NCBI RefSeq assembly: GCF_008040165.1
Contig: NZ_VRUR01000002.1
Location: 62,001-126,000 of the forward strand
DNA from: Flagellimonas hymeniacidonis
GTDB taxonomy: Bacteria > Bacteroidota > Bacteroidia > Flavobacteriales > Flavobacteriaceae
DNA length: 64,000 nucleotides
Reading direction: 5' to 3'
In this document: positions 54,933 to 64,000 of the stretch, one piece after another
Layout: each line of letters opens with the position of its first letter
How positions within the stretch are numbered: the stretch's first letter is position 1
Position numbers and translations under genes: made by a program
Notes under the pieces: model-generated
Seen by the model: only the letters and a program-made list of their open reading frames with translations
The model's database searches: none
What the model was told of the DNA's origin: nothing

Positions 54933-54950
54933 AATCAACATTAATCCAAT

Positions 54951-55943
54951 ATGGCATTACTAAATTTTCAGAAGCCCGATAAAGTTATAATGATAGATTC
55001 AACCGATTTCGAAGGGAAATTTGAATTTCGCCCTTTGGAACCCGGTTACGGATTAACAGTTGGAAATGCGCTAAGAAGAGTTTTACTTTCCTCTTTGGAA
55101 GGTTTTGCAATTACTTCTGTTCGTATAGATGGAGTTGAACATGAGTTTTCTGTTATTCCTGGCGTTGTTGAAGACGTTACAGAAATGATATTGAATCTTA
55201 AGCAGGTTCGTTTCAAAAGACAGATTGATGATGTTGAGAGCGAAACAGTTTCTGTTTCCGTTAGCGGAAAAGAACAATTGACTGCCGGAGATTTCCAGAA
55301 GTTCATTTCAGGATACCAAGTATTGAATCCAGATTTAGTGATCTGCAACATGGATCCTAAAGTAAATATTAACCTAGAGGTTATTATCGAAAAAGGACGT
55401 GGATATGTTCCAGCAGAAGAAAACAAAAAATCCAATGCCCCATTGGGAAGCATTGCGGTTGATTCTGTTTACACTCCAGTAAAGAATGTAAAATACAGCA
55501 TCGAAAACTTTAGGGTAGAGCAAAAGACCGATTATGAAAAATTGGTTTTTGAAATCTTAACAGATGGTTCTATCAATCCTAAAGATGCATTGACCGAAGC
55601 TGCTAAAGTTTTAATTCACCACTTCATGTTGTTCTCCGATGAGCGTATTACATTAGAAGCTGATGAAATCGCACAGACGGAAACATACGATGAGGAATCA
55701 TTGCATATGCGTCAATTGTTGAAAACCAAATTGGTAGACATGGACTTGTCCGTAAGAGCTTTGAACTGCCTTAAAGCTGCTGAAGTAGATACTTTGGGAG
55801 ATTTGGTTTCTTTCAACAAAAATGATTTAATGAAGTTCAGAAACTTTGGTAAAAAATCATTGACCGAACTAGAAGAGTTGGTTATCAACAAAGGTCTTCA
55901 GTTTGGAATGGATTTATCCAAATATAAATTGGACAAAGATTAA
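54951..55943 (+). CDS. rpoA: DNA-directed RNA polymerase subunit alpha
   Basis: RpoA scaffolds the RNA polymerase. The 330-residue protein has the N-terminal dimer domain ([19 protein letters not shown]) and, after a linker, the C-terminal DNA-binding domain ([33 protein letters not shown]). It lies 18 nt after rpsD in the usual alpha-operon order. Confidence 0.98.
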   Translation: MALLNFQKPDKVIMIDSTDFEGKFEFRPLEPGYGLTVGNALRRVLLSSLEGFAITSVRIDGVEHEFSVIPGVVEDVTEMILNLKQVRFKRQIDDVESETVSVSVSGKEQLTAGDFQKFISGYQVLNPDLVICNMDPKVNINLEVIIEKGRGYVPAEENKKSNAPLGSIAVDSVYTPVKNVKYSIENFRVEQKTDYEKLVFEILTDGSINPKDALTEAAKVLIHHFMLFSDERITLEADEIAQTETYDEESLHMRQLLKTKLVDMDLSVRALNCLKAAEVDTLGDLVSFNKNDLMKFRNFGKKSLTELEELVINKGLQFGMDLSKYKLDKD

Positions 55944-55954
55944 GTAATCATATT

Positions 55955-55985
55955 TTGCTCCTCGTTTTTACGAGTCAGGTAGCAA
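55955..55985 (+). other. two-part hairpin in the rpoA-rplQ gap
   Basis: Outer TTGCT (55955-55959) pairs with AGCAA (55981-55985) and inner CTCGT (55961-55965) with ACGAG (55970-55974) around a TTTT loop. It could tune the rpoA to rplQ ratio; no T-run follows, so it is not a terminator. Confidence 0.4.
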
Positions 55986-56002
55986 GATGATAAAACAAAA
56001 AC

Positions 56003-56506
56003 ATGAGACACGGAAAGAAATTTAATCACCTAGGAAGAACAGCTGCCCACAGAAAGGCAATGTTGGCCAATATGGCATGCTCCCTAATAGAACATAAAAG
56101 AATCAACACCACGGTTGCCAAAGCAAAAGCATTGAAGCAATTTATAGAACCGTTGATTACCAAGGCCAAAACAGAGAATAATCAGACTACAGAAAAAGGC
56201 ACGCACAACAGAAGGATTGTTTTTAGCAACCTTAGAAGTAAGTATGCCATCACCGAATTGTTCGGAACTGTAGCTGAAAAGGTTGGAGAAAGGCCTGGAG
56301 GATATACTAGAATCATCAAGTTGGGTAACCGTCTTGGAGATAACGCCGATATGGCGATGATAGAGTTGGTCGATTTTAACGAACTCTACAATGCTGGCAA
56401 ACCTGCCAAGAAAACGACTCGAAGAAGTAGAAGAGGCGGAGGTAAAAAAGTTGAAGCAGCTGCTCCAGTTGCTGAAACAAAAACAGCAGATGATTCAGAA
56501 GAATAA
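56003..56506 (+). CDS. rplQ: 50S ribosomal protein L17
   Basis: L17 ends the superoperon. The first ~120 residues are the L17 core ([20 protein letters not shown]). The tail of about 40 residues, first basic ([14 protein letters not shown]) and then acidic (TADDSEE), is a Bacteroidota-style extension. A terminator follows. Confidence 0.97.
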   Translation: MRHGKKFNHLGRTAAHRKAMLANMACSLIEHKRINTTVAKAKALKQFIEPLITKAKTENNQTTEKGTHNRRIVFSNLRSKYAITELFGTVAEKVGERPGGYTRIIKLGNRLGDNADMAMIELVDFNELYNAGKPAKKTTRRSRRGGGKKVEAAAPVAETKTADDSEE

Positions 56507-56535
56507 CAAGATGTTATTAACTATTAGATAATTAG

Positions 56536-56567
56536 AAAAAGGATAAGTGAAAACTTATCCTTTTTTT
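56536..56567 (+). terminator. terminator of the ribosomal superoperon
   Basis: GGATAAGT-GAAA-ACTTATCC, flanked by A5 and T7, is a strong intrinsic terminator 30 nt after the rplQ stop. Confidence 0.88.
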
Positions 56568-56602
56568 ATGTTTTTTTGTCAAACTCGAAATTAAAAATCG
56601 CA

Positions 56603-57715
56603 ATGAAGTATCACACAAAGAAAAAAGCACTGTTATTATTGGCTGATGGTACAATTTTCTATGGCAAGGCCATTGGGAACAAAGAAGGTACCGCAGTGGG
56701 CGAAGTATGTTTCAATACTGGAATGACAGGCTATCAAGAAATTTTCACAGATCCATCCTACTTTGGACAGTTAATGGTGGCCACCAATGCCCATATTGGT
56801 AATTACGGAACCAATGTAGACGAAGTGGAATCAGATTCCATTAAAATTGCCGGACTCATCGTAAAAAACTTCAGTTATGAGTATTCTAGACCGAGTGCAG
56901 ATATGAGCCTGTTAGAGTTTTTGGATAAAAATAACCTATTCGCCATTTCTGATGTGGATACCAGAGCTTTGGTAAGCTACATACGTGATAATGGAGCTAT
57001 GAACGCTTTAATTTCTACACGGGTGGATGATATAGATGCGTTAAAAGAAGAGTTGAAAAAAGTACCTAGTATGGAGGGATTGGAACTTGCATCAAAAGTT
57101 TCAGCCAAAGAACCATATTATTATGGTGAAGAAAATGCTCAATACAAGATTTCTGCCTTGGATATTGGCATCAAAAAGAACATACTTAGAAACTTGGCCA
57201 AAAGAGGCGCATACATCAAAGTGTTCCCATACAATACCCCATTTGAAGAAATGAAAGAATGGAATCCTGATGGGTATTTTGTTTCAAATGGACCTGGGGA
57301 TCCAGAACCGTTAACCGATGCTATTGAAACAACTAAAGGAATGATAGATTCCAACAAGCCTTTATTTGGAATATGTCTTGGCCATCAAGTATTGGCCCTT
57401 GCCAATGGCGTTTCTACGTATAAAATGCATAACGGACACAGGGGAATCAACCATCCAATTTTAAATTTAGTAACTGGTAAGGGAGAAATAACATCCCAAA
57501 ATCATGGTTTCGCAGTCAATAGGAAAGAAACTGAAGCCAATAAAGATTTAGAAATTACACATGTACACCTTAATGATAAAACGGTGGCAGGGATAAAAAT
57601 GAAAGATAAAGATGTGTTTTCGGTACAGTACCATCCAGAAGCGAGTCCTGGACCACATGATGCAGACTACTTGTTCGACCAATTTTTTGAAGCAATCAAG
57701 ACTAGTCGTAACTAA
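56603..57715 (+). CDS. carA: carbamoyl-phosphate synthase small subunit
   Basis: CarA is the glutaminase subunit that supplies ammonia to CarB for pyrimidine and arginine synthesis. The 370-residue protein starts at ATG 56603 (MKYHTKKKALLLLADGT). It has the GTAVGEVCFNTGMTGYQEI N-terminal signature and a class I glutaminase domain: nucleophile Cys in FGICLGHQVLALA and the HPEASPGPHD site. carB is not adjacent in this window. Confidence 0.96.
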   Translation: MKYHTKKKALLLLADGTIFYGKAIGNKEGTAVGEVCFNTGMTGYQEIFTDPSYFGQLMVATNAHIGNYGTNVDEVESDSIKIAGLIVKNFSYEYSRPSADMSLLEFLDKNNLFAISDVDTRALVSYIRDNGAMNALISTRVDDIDALKEELKKVPSMEGLELASKVSAKEPYYYGEENAQYKISALDIGIKKNILRNLAKRGAYIKVFPYNTPFEEMKEWNPDGYFVSNGPGDPEPLTDAIETTKGMIDSNKPLFGICLGHQVLALANGVSTYKMHNGHRGINHPILNLVTGKGEITSQNHGFAVNRKETEANKDLEITHVHLNDKTVAGIKMKDKDVFSVQYHPEASPGPHDADYLFDQFFEAIKTSRN

Positions 57716-57790
57716 AACGTTGTAGTGGATTTTTAGGTAATTATCAGTGTTTTATGCGTAATATCATAGAGCAAAGAGGGTCTCCTTTTG

Positions 57791-57798
57791 TATCTTTG
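57791..57798 (+). promoter_or_regulatory. eno: -7 element for eno
   Basis: TATCTTTG matches TAnnTTTG and lies 34 nt before the eno ATG. No TTTG is found at the -33 position. Confidence 0.5.
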
Positions 57799-57826
57799 CC
57801 GAATTAATTTCAACCATAAACATTAA

Positions 57827-59125
<1,299 letters not shown>

Positions 59126-59149
59126 TTTTTAATGATTTTTTAGCATTAT

Positions 59150-59183
59150 AAAAGCCTTTCCAAAATGAGAAAGGCTTTTTTTT
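59150..59183 (+). terminator. terminator after eno
   Basis: AAAAGCCTTTC and GAAAGGCTTTT form a perfect 11-bp stem with an 8-nt loop and a run of eight T. Confidence 0.88.
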
Positions 59184-59246
59184 GTTCACTAATAAACTTT
59201 GGTTAACTTGATTGGATAAACCAAATTGCCTAATAAGACTTGCCTA

Positions 59247-60785
59247 ATGAATAATTTCCTTTTTGTTGCCGCTGAAAATGATGCCTTGGCCAATTGTAAA
59301 GCGGGGGGTATGGGTGATGTGGTCCGGGATGTGCCCAGGCAAATTTCGGAGCGAGGAGATAGGGTTCATGTAGTAGTGCCTTCTTATAGCAGGCTTCACC
59401 AAGATGGTGTCTTTAAAACCACCTTAAACTTTAGTTTAAGGGGATTGGCATATACAGCAGAACTCTATGAGGTAAAACCAAAGAAGGAATACCCCAATAT
59501 TATTCATTATGTCATACATCATCCAGAAATTGAAGCAGGTGATATTGCCCATATTTATCATAACGACCCAGAAGAGCCCTTTTTCACAGATGCCGTAAAA
59601 TACTTCATTTTTTGCACTGCGGTGGCTGAAGCCATAAAAGAAAAAGCTTTTGGAAAGTTGGATATTGTTCATTTGCATGATTGGCATTCCAGTTTATTTC
59701 TTTTTTTAAGAGCGTACCACAAGGACTATAAAAAAATCAAGGACATTCGTGTTGTGTATAGTATTCACAACCTCGCAATTCAGGGGATACGCCCGTTTAA
59801 AGACAATTACTCATCCCTACAGAACTGGTTTCCTGATATAACCATTGATTATATGGCCTTAATGGATTATCGCTACCAAGATTGTATCAATCTTATGGCG
59901 GTAGGAATTCGCTTGGCAGATGCAGTTCACACGGTTTCCCCTTCCTATAAAGATGATGTGCTACTGCCTAGTTCCCCTCCAGAATTTATTGGCGGAGAAA
60001 GTCTTGAAAAGGATTTGCAAAAGGCGGAAGAAGAAGGAAGGCTCTTCGGAATTTTAAACGGCTGCAATTACAAAAATATCAATAAAGAAGAAAAAGGGTT
60101 TATCTACAGAAATACGGTAAAGGCACTTTTTAGATGGTTGCAGGAAGAATCGAAAAAGTACAAGGCGGATTTTCTTGCTCATACTGGCGAGAAAACCATG
60201 GAATATGTGGATAACAGACCCAAATTTATTGTTTCAAGTGTTGCTAGGTTAACAGAGCAAAAGTTTTACTTTTTCAAAAGATCACCAGAAGCGTTTGTGG
60301 CTATCTTGGAAAAATTGAAGAAAGTAGACGGCATTTTCATGCTTTTAGGCACGGGAGCTCCAGAATATGAAGAACTCTTTAGAGAATTGAGTTATAAACA
60401 TAAAAACTTCATTTTCACGAATGGCCAATCGGAAAACCTGATAGATTCCATTTATTTGGAATCTGATCTTTACTTCATGCCAAGTCTTTTTGAACCATGT
60501 GGAATAAGTCAAATGTTGGCAATGCGTAATGGAAATCCATGTTTAGTACATCATACAGGAGGATTAAAGGATACTGTAACACATATGAAAACAGGATTCA
60601 GTTTTGATGGGGATACCTACGACGAAAAAATTAAAAACATGTTAGAGTGTTTTGATGTAGCACTCGATGTGTATGCGAATGACAAGCCGACTTGGAAAAA
60701 AATGCAAACAGCTGCAAAAAAAATGCGGTTTACATGGGAAAAATCTGTAGACAACTACTATAAATATTTATATAATTTTAGTTAG
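59247..60785 (+). CDS. glgA: glycogen/starch synthase (GT5 family)
   Basis: GlgA adds glucose from ADP- or UDP-glucose to a growing alpha-1,4-glucan. The 512-residue protein starts at ATG 59247 (MNNFLFVAAENDALANC); the TTG 21 nt upstream is less likely. The nucleotide-sugar loop CKAGGMGDVVRDVP, the HLHDWHS motif and the C-terminal FEPCGISQMLAMRNG motif are conserved. No other glycogen genes are next to it. Confidence 0.93.
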   Translation: MNNFLFVAAENDALANCKAGGMGDVVRDVPRQISERGDRVHVVVPSYSRLHQDGVFKTTLNFSLRGLAYTAELYEVKPKKEYPNIIHYVIHHPEIEAGDIAHIYHNDPEEPFFTDAVKYFIFCTAVAEAIKEKAFGKLDIVHLHDWHSSLFLFLRAYHKDYKKIKDIRVVYSIHNLAIQGIRPFKDNYSSLQNWFPDITIDYMALMDYRYQDCINLMAVGIRLADAVHTVSPSYKDDVLLPSSPPEFIGGESLEKDLQKAEEEGRLFGILNGCNYKNINKEEKGFIYRNTVKALFRWLQEESKKYKADFLAHTGEKTMEYVDNRPKFIVSSVARLTEQKFYFFKRSPEAFVAILEKLKKVDGIFMLLGTGAPEYEELFRELSYKHKNFIFTNGQSENLIDSIYLESDLYFMPSLFEPCGISQMLAMRNGNPCLVHHTGGLKDTVTHMKTGFSFDGDTYDEKIKNMLECFDVALDVYANDKPTWKKMQTAAKKMRFTWEKSVDNYYKYLYNFS

Positions 60786-60914
60786 CTACAAGCATCATTT
60801 GCGACCTATATAACTTATGGTAAAGTACACCATAATTGAGGTTTGGAAAATTGTTAATGGCAGTGCTTTTTCGTAATTTTCCGTTTCTATTTTATTAATC
60901 TATTAAATCATACA

Positions 60915-62198
60915 ATGTCTGACAAAGCGATACTTGAATATGGAGGTGAAAAATACGAACTGCCTGTTATCAAAGGTACTGAGAATGAACTGGCTATAGA
61001 TATAAAAACCCTTAGGGCAGCTAGTGGAATTGTAACTATTGATCCAGGATATAAGAATACAGGTTCGTGTGAGAGTGCAATTACTTTTTTAGACGGAGAA
61101 AAGGGAATTTTACGTTATCGTGGTTATTCCATTGAGGATTTGGCAGAGAAGGCCGATTTTTTAGAGGTAGCCTACCTTTTGATTTTTGGAGAATTACCTA
61201 ACAAGGAACAGCTTACTACCTTTCATAATGATATTAAAGAAGAATCTCATGTAGATGAGGAGATGAAAAAGATTTTGGATGGTTTTCCGAAGTCAGCGCA
61301 TCCTATGGGAGTGCTTTCCTCCTTAACAAGTGCTTTGGTTGCTTTTAACCCAACTTCTGTTGACGTTTCTTCGGAAAGTGCGATGTACAAATCCATTGTG
61401 CGTATTCTGGCTAAATTTCCAGTCCTAGTAGCTTGGGCACAACGAAAAAAGAAAGGATTGCCACTGGACTATGGTGATGATACTTTGGGTTATGTGGAAA
61501 ACATCCATAAAATGATGTTTAAAAAGCCGAATCAAGAGTATAAGAAGGATACCATAGCCATCGACGCATTGGATAAGCTATTAATTTTACATGCAGATCA
61601 TGAGCAAAACTGTTCTACGTCCACAGTGCGGATAGTGGGGTCTTCCCATGCAGGTCTTTTTGCATCGCTTTCTGCGGGCATTTCTGCACTTTGGGGACCA
61701 TTGCATGGTGGTGCAAACCAAGCTGTATTGGAAATGTTGGAAGCCATTCAAGAAGATGGTGGCGATACCAAAAAGTATATGGCAAAAGCCAAGGACAAGA
61801 ACGATCCATTTAGATTAATGGGCTTTGGTCACCGTGTATATAAGAATTTTGACCCAAGAGCTAAGATCATTAAAAAATCAGCTGATGAAGTACTAGGAAG
61901 CCTAGGAATTGAAGACCCCATTTTGGACATAGCCAAGGGACTGGAAAAGGAGGCTTTGGAAGATGAATATTTCGTAAAAAGAAAGCTGTATCCCAATGTG
62001 GATTTTTACTCTGGGATCATTTATCGTGCATTAGGAATTCCTACAGAAATGTTTACGGTAATGTTTGCTTTGGGAAGATTACCTGGTTGGATTGCCCAAT
62101 GGCGTGAGATGCGTCTTCGTGGGGAACCCATAGGAAGACCAAGACAGATATACATTGGTGAAAACCTTAGACCTTTTGTAAAAGTCGATAAGAGGTAA
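60915..62198 (+). CDS. gltA: citrate synthase
   Basis: Citrate synthase condenses acetyl-CoA and oxaloacetate at the entry of the TCA cycle. The 427-residue protein belongs to the type II family. Active-site residues are visible: His in WGPLHGGANQAV, His in GFGHRVYKNFDPRAK and Asp in VDFYSGIIYRALG. A weak TAATTTTC promoter-like element lies at 60874. A strong terminator follows. Confidence 0.98.
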   Translation: MSDKAILEYGGEKYELPVIKGTENELAIDIKTLRAASGIVTIDPGYKNTGSCESAITFLDGEKGILRYRGYSIEDLAEKADFLEVAYLLIFGELPNKEQLTTFHNDIKEESHVDEEMKKILDGFPKSAHPMGVLSSLTSALVAFNPTSVDVSSESAMYKSIVRILAKFPVLVAWAQRKKKGLPLDYGDDTLGYVENIHKMMFKKPNQEYKKDTIAIDALDKLLILHADHEQNCSTSTVRIVGSSHAGLFASLSAGISALWGPLHGGANQAVLEMLEAIQEDGGDTKKYMAKAKDKNDPFRLMGFGHRVYKNFDPRAKIIKKSADEVLGSLGIEDPILDIAKGLEKEALEDEYFVKRKLYPNVDFYSGIIYRALGIPTEMFTVMFALGRLPGWIAQWREMRLRGEPIGRPRQIYIGENLRPFVKVDKR

Positions 62199-62223
62199 AC
62201 AGAGGTACTGAATACACATTATA

Positions 62224-62260
62224 AAAAAGAGTGGCTATTTAATAAATAGCCACTCTTTTT
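62224..62260. terminator. bidirectional terminator between gltA and the convergent small gene
   Basis: AAAAAGAGTGGCTATTTA and its exact complement are separated by one base, with A and T runs at the ends. It can stop transcription from both sides. Confidence 0.9.
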
Positions 62261-62265
62261 AGGTA

Positions 62266-62730
62266 TTACAACTTTGCAACATTGTCAGAATCCAAATTCA
62301 GGGATTTATCTTGGTCATAACATATTTGCATAATTCCTAAATGGTAATATATTTCAATTTCAGATAAGGATTTATCACTGATTTTGGTTTTACAGCGCTC
62401 ATATTCCTTATGCAAGAATTCATGGGCATCAATAGTACTTAGATTTTTGACCGTAGAATCTAAAGACAGTCGGTACTTTTTTAAGCACCCATTTACTTCA
62501 TCTATAAAAGCATTTTGATCTATTAAGGCTAGTTCGGCTTTACTTTTTGAGAACCTGGGGGAATTCTCCATATTAATACAATCGGAGTATTTTGTAGCAT
62601 AGTCAGCGTCTTCATTTTCATTAATATCAGACTTCTGCAAAAAATAGTTTTTACCAGAAAAAGAGTTCATAGATACCAGTCCAACACCAATCATCGCAAC
62701 AAGAAGAAAAGGGAGAATAGCTTTTTTCAT
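62266..62730 (-). CDS. small secreted or membrane-anchored protein, unknown
   Basis: This protein has 154 residues from the ATG at 62730 (MKKAILPFLLVAMIGVGLVS), which begins with a signal or anchor helix. The frame is open to 62796, but those residues would precede the signal. The mature part is charged and helical, with three cysteines (YSDCIN, NGCLKKY, YERCKTK) and one more near the end (QICYDQD), which could form disulfides. No family is recognised. Confidence 0.65.
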   Translation of the reverse strand: MKKAILPFLLVAMIGVGLVSMNSFSGKNYFLQKSDINENEDADYATKYSDCINMENSPRFSKSKAELALIDQNAFIDEVNGCLKKYRLSLDSTVKNLSTIDAHEFLHKEYERCKTKISDKSLSEIEIYYHLGIMQICYDQDKSLNLDSDNVAKL

Positions 62731-62938
62731 TCTAGAGGTTTTTGCTTGAACTAAAAGTAATAATATCTTATTAAATTGCATTACTTTTCCATACAAATTG
62801 ATAAAATATTTTTAATATAAAATACTAATAACCAGATACTTATTAAAATTATGGGAATTCATAATTTCATTTGTAAAAAGCCCTATTTTGATTGACTTTT
62901 TTTATGCTTTTCTAAATGGAAAATATCTAGTAAAGCAC

Positions 62939-62946
62939 TAGTTTTG
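62939..62946 (+). promoter_or_regulatory. -7 element for the arginine deiminase-like gene
   Basis: TAGTTTTG matches TAnnTTTG. The transcript would have a leader of about 60 nt. The -33 region is weak. Confidence 0.4.
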
Positions 62947-63014
62947 CCATAGAATTTTTAAGGTTTTCCTCCAATTACAAATTGGATGACACTTTTGGTT
63001 TGAAAACAGAAGAT

Positions 63015-63929
63015 ATGATGCAATTGCATATTGTAGATGAAACAAGTCCGCTTAAGGCGGTAGTTTTAGGAACTGCAGAAAGCTGTGGTCCAACCCCCAC
63101 TGTTGAGGAAGCGTATGATCCAAAATCATTGGAACATATCCTTGCGGGAACATATCCCAAAGAAGCTGATATGGTGAAAGAGATGCATGCTTTTGCCAAG
63201 GTTTTTGAAAAACATGGAGTTGAGGTCTTTAGGCCCTCAATTTTAAAGGATTGCAATCAAATTTTTTCTAGGGACATTGCCTTTGTAATAGAGGATAAAC
63301 TATTTCACTCCAATATTTTGCCCGATCGTGAAAAGGAATTTGAAGCCATTCAATATATCTTGGATAAAATCGACCCAAACAAGATCATTCGCCCACCGGA
63401 GGAGGTGCATATTGAAGGAGGCGATGTTATGCCTTGGAACGATTATATTTTTATCGGTACTTATACGGGGGAAGATTATCCAGACTATATTACGGCCAGG
63501 ACCAATAAAGAAGCAGTGGACTATATAAGAGAGCAGTTTCCCAATAAAAAAGTAAAGTCTTTCGAACTGCGAAAATCCAATACCATTGCCAAAGAAAACG
63601 CTTTGCACTTAGATTGTTGCTTCCAACCTATTGGAAAAAACAAAGCTATTTTACACAAGAATGGTTTTTTGGTAGAAGAAGAATACCAATGGTTGGTTGA
63701 TTATTTTGGAAAAGAAAACATATTTGAAATCACCAAAGATGAGATGTACCATATGTTCAGCAATGTGTTTTCAATTTCTCCAGAAGTGGTTGTTTCAGAA
63801 AAGAATTTTACCCGTTTGAACCATTGGCTAAGAGCACAAGGCTTTACTGTTGAGGAAATTCCATACGCCGAAATCGCCAAACAAGAAGGACTTCTTCGCT
63901 GCAGTACTTTACCATTAATAAGAGCATAA
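63015..63929 (+). CDS. arginine deiminase / dimethylarginine dimethylaminohydrolase family protein
   Basis: This enzyme of about 304 residues belongs to the guanidino-group-modifying superfamily, which hydrolyses or transfers the guanidino group of arginine-like compounds. The signature residues are visible: HIEGGDVMPWNDY with an acidic metal-free pocket, the catalytic His in ALHLDCCF, and the nucleophile Cys in LLRCSTLPLIR at the C-terminus. ATG at 63015 is preferred; a TTG at 62982 is open but adds residues unlike the family. It is 13 nt upstream of a CtlX-like gene, so the two likely act together on arginine or citrulline. Confidence 0.88.
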   Translation: MMQLHIVDETSPLKAVVLGTAESCGPTPTVEEAYDPKSLEHILAGTYPKEADMVKEMHAFAKVFEKHGVEVFRPSILKDCNQIFSRDIAFVIEDKLFHSNILPDREKEFEAIQYILDKIDPNKIIRPPEEVHIEGGDVMPWNDYIFIGTYTGEDYPDYITARTNKEAVDYIREQFPNKKVKSFELRKSNTIAKENALHLDCCFQPIGKNKAILHKNGFLVEEEYQWLVDYFGKENIFEITKDEMYHMFSNVFSISPEVVVSEKNFTRLNHWLRAQGFTVEEIPYAEIAKQEGLLRCSTLPLIRA

Positions 63930-63942
63930 ATTAATCGTTTCG

Positions 63943-64000
63943 ATGCAAGTAACCAATACCATTTTAATGATTAGGCCCGTCAATTTTAGAATGAACGAGC
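63943..64000 (+). CDS. ctlX: citrulline utilization hydrolase CtlX-like, partial
   Basis: Only the first 19 codons are present before the window edge. They read MQVTNTILMIRPVNFRMNE, which is the typical start of the flavobacterial amidinotransferase-family protein CtlX. The gene follows the arginine deiminase-like gene by 13 nt and is probably co-transcribed. The remainder lies outside the window. Confidence 0.7.
   Translation, partial: MQVTNTILMIRPVNFRMNE

Overview
The window looks like a chromosomal segment from a marine-type member of the Flavobacteriaceae (Bacteroidota). Evidence: AT-rich DNA, Bacteroidota-type promoters (TAnnTTTG, twice with TTTG exactly 19 nt upstream), a SusC/SusD pair, many short lipoprotein signal peptides, DUF5723 and DUF7033 family proteins, and a str-S10-spc-alpha ribosomal superoperon without tuf. 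No rRNA, tRNA, CRISPR array, IS element or prophage was recognised. The genus cannot be fixed from sequence alone.

Layout. 1-4.8 kb: a leftward purK - RhuM/Fic - purE - M3 peptidase run, with a toxin-like gene tightly inserted between the two purine genes. 4.8-7.5 kb: a rightward hpt-adk gene fusion, a GNAT acetyltransferase and obgE. 7.5-12.6 kb: a DUF4136 lipoprotein, a secreted S9 peptidase, and a LytS/LytTR-type two-component pair. 12.6-19.5 kb: small metabolic genes (DoxX, SDR, cupin, ABM monooxygenase), the muropeptide ligase mpl, and a WG-repeat / SMI1-KNR4-TPR pair. 19.5-25.1 kb: radC, a deacetylase-like protein that seems to have lost its metal ligands, a HAD phosphatase, and a lipoprotein / outer-membrane protein / secreted protein trio. 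25.1-28 kb: rarA, a rhomboid protease and rlmB. 28-38 kb: a leftward surface nutrient-uptake locus (SusC, SusD, a third lipoprotein, then a large FG-GAP/ASPIC lipoprotein). In this locus susC carries a one-base frameshift.

39.2-56.6 kb: one continuous rightward superoperon, rpsL-rpsG-fusA-rpsJ-rplC-rplD-rplW-rplB-rpsS-rplV-rpsC-rplP-rpmC-rpsQ-rplN-rplX-rplE-rpsN-rpsH-rplF-rplR-rpsE-rpmD-rplO-secY-infA-rpmJ-rpsM-rpsK-rpsD-rpoA-rplQ. It starts at a consensus promoter and ends at a strong terminator. Its few wide gaps are not blank. The rpsJ-rplC gap can fold into alternating hairpins resembling an attenuator, two gaps carry inverted arrays of degenerate 7-bp repeats, and the rpsD gap holds three small hairpins. 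56.6-64 kb: carA, eno, glgA, gltA, a small secreted protein, and two guanidino-modifying enzymes (the second, CtlX-like, is cut by the window edge).

Most genes are ordinary housekeeping. The observations most worth a second look are the rpsJ-rplC leader, the heptad-repeat linkers, the RhuM/Fic gene inside purEK, the susC frameshift, and the apparently catalytically dead DUF7033 protein.
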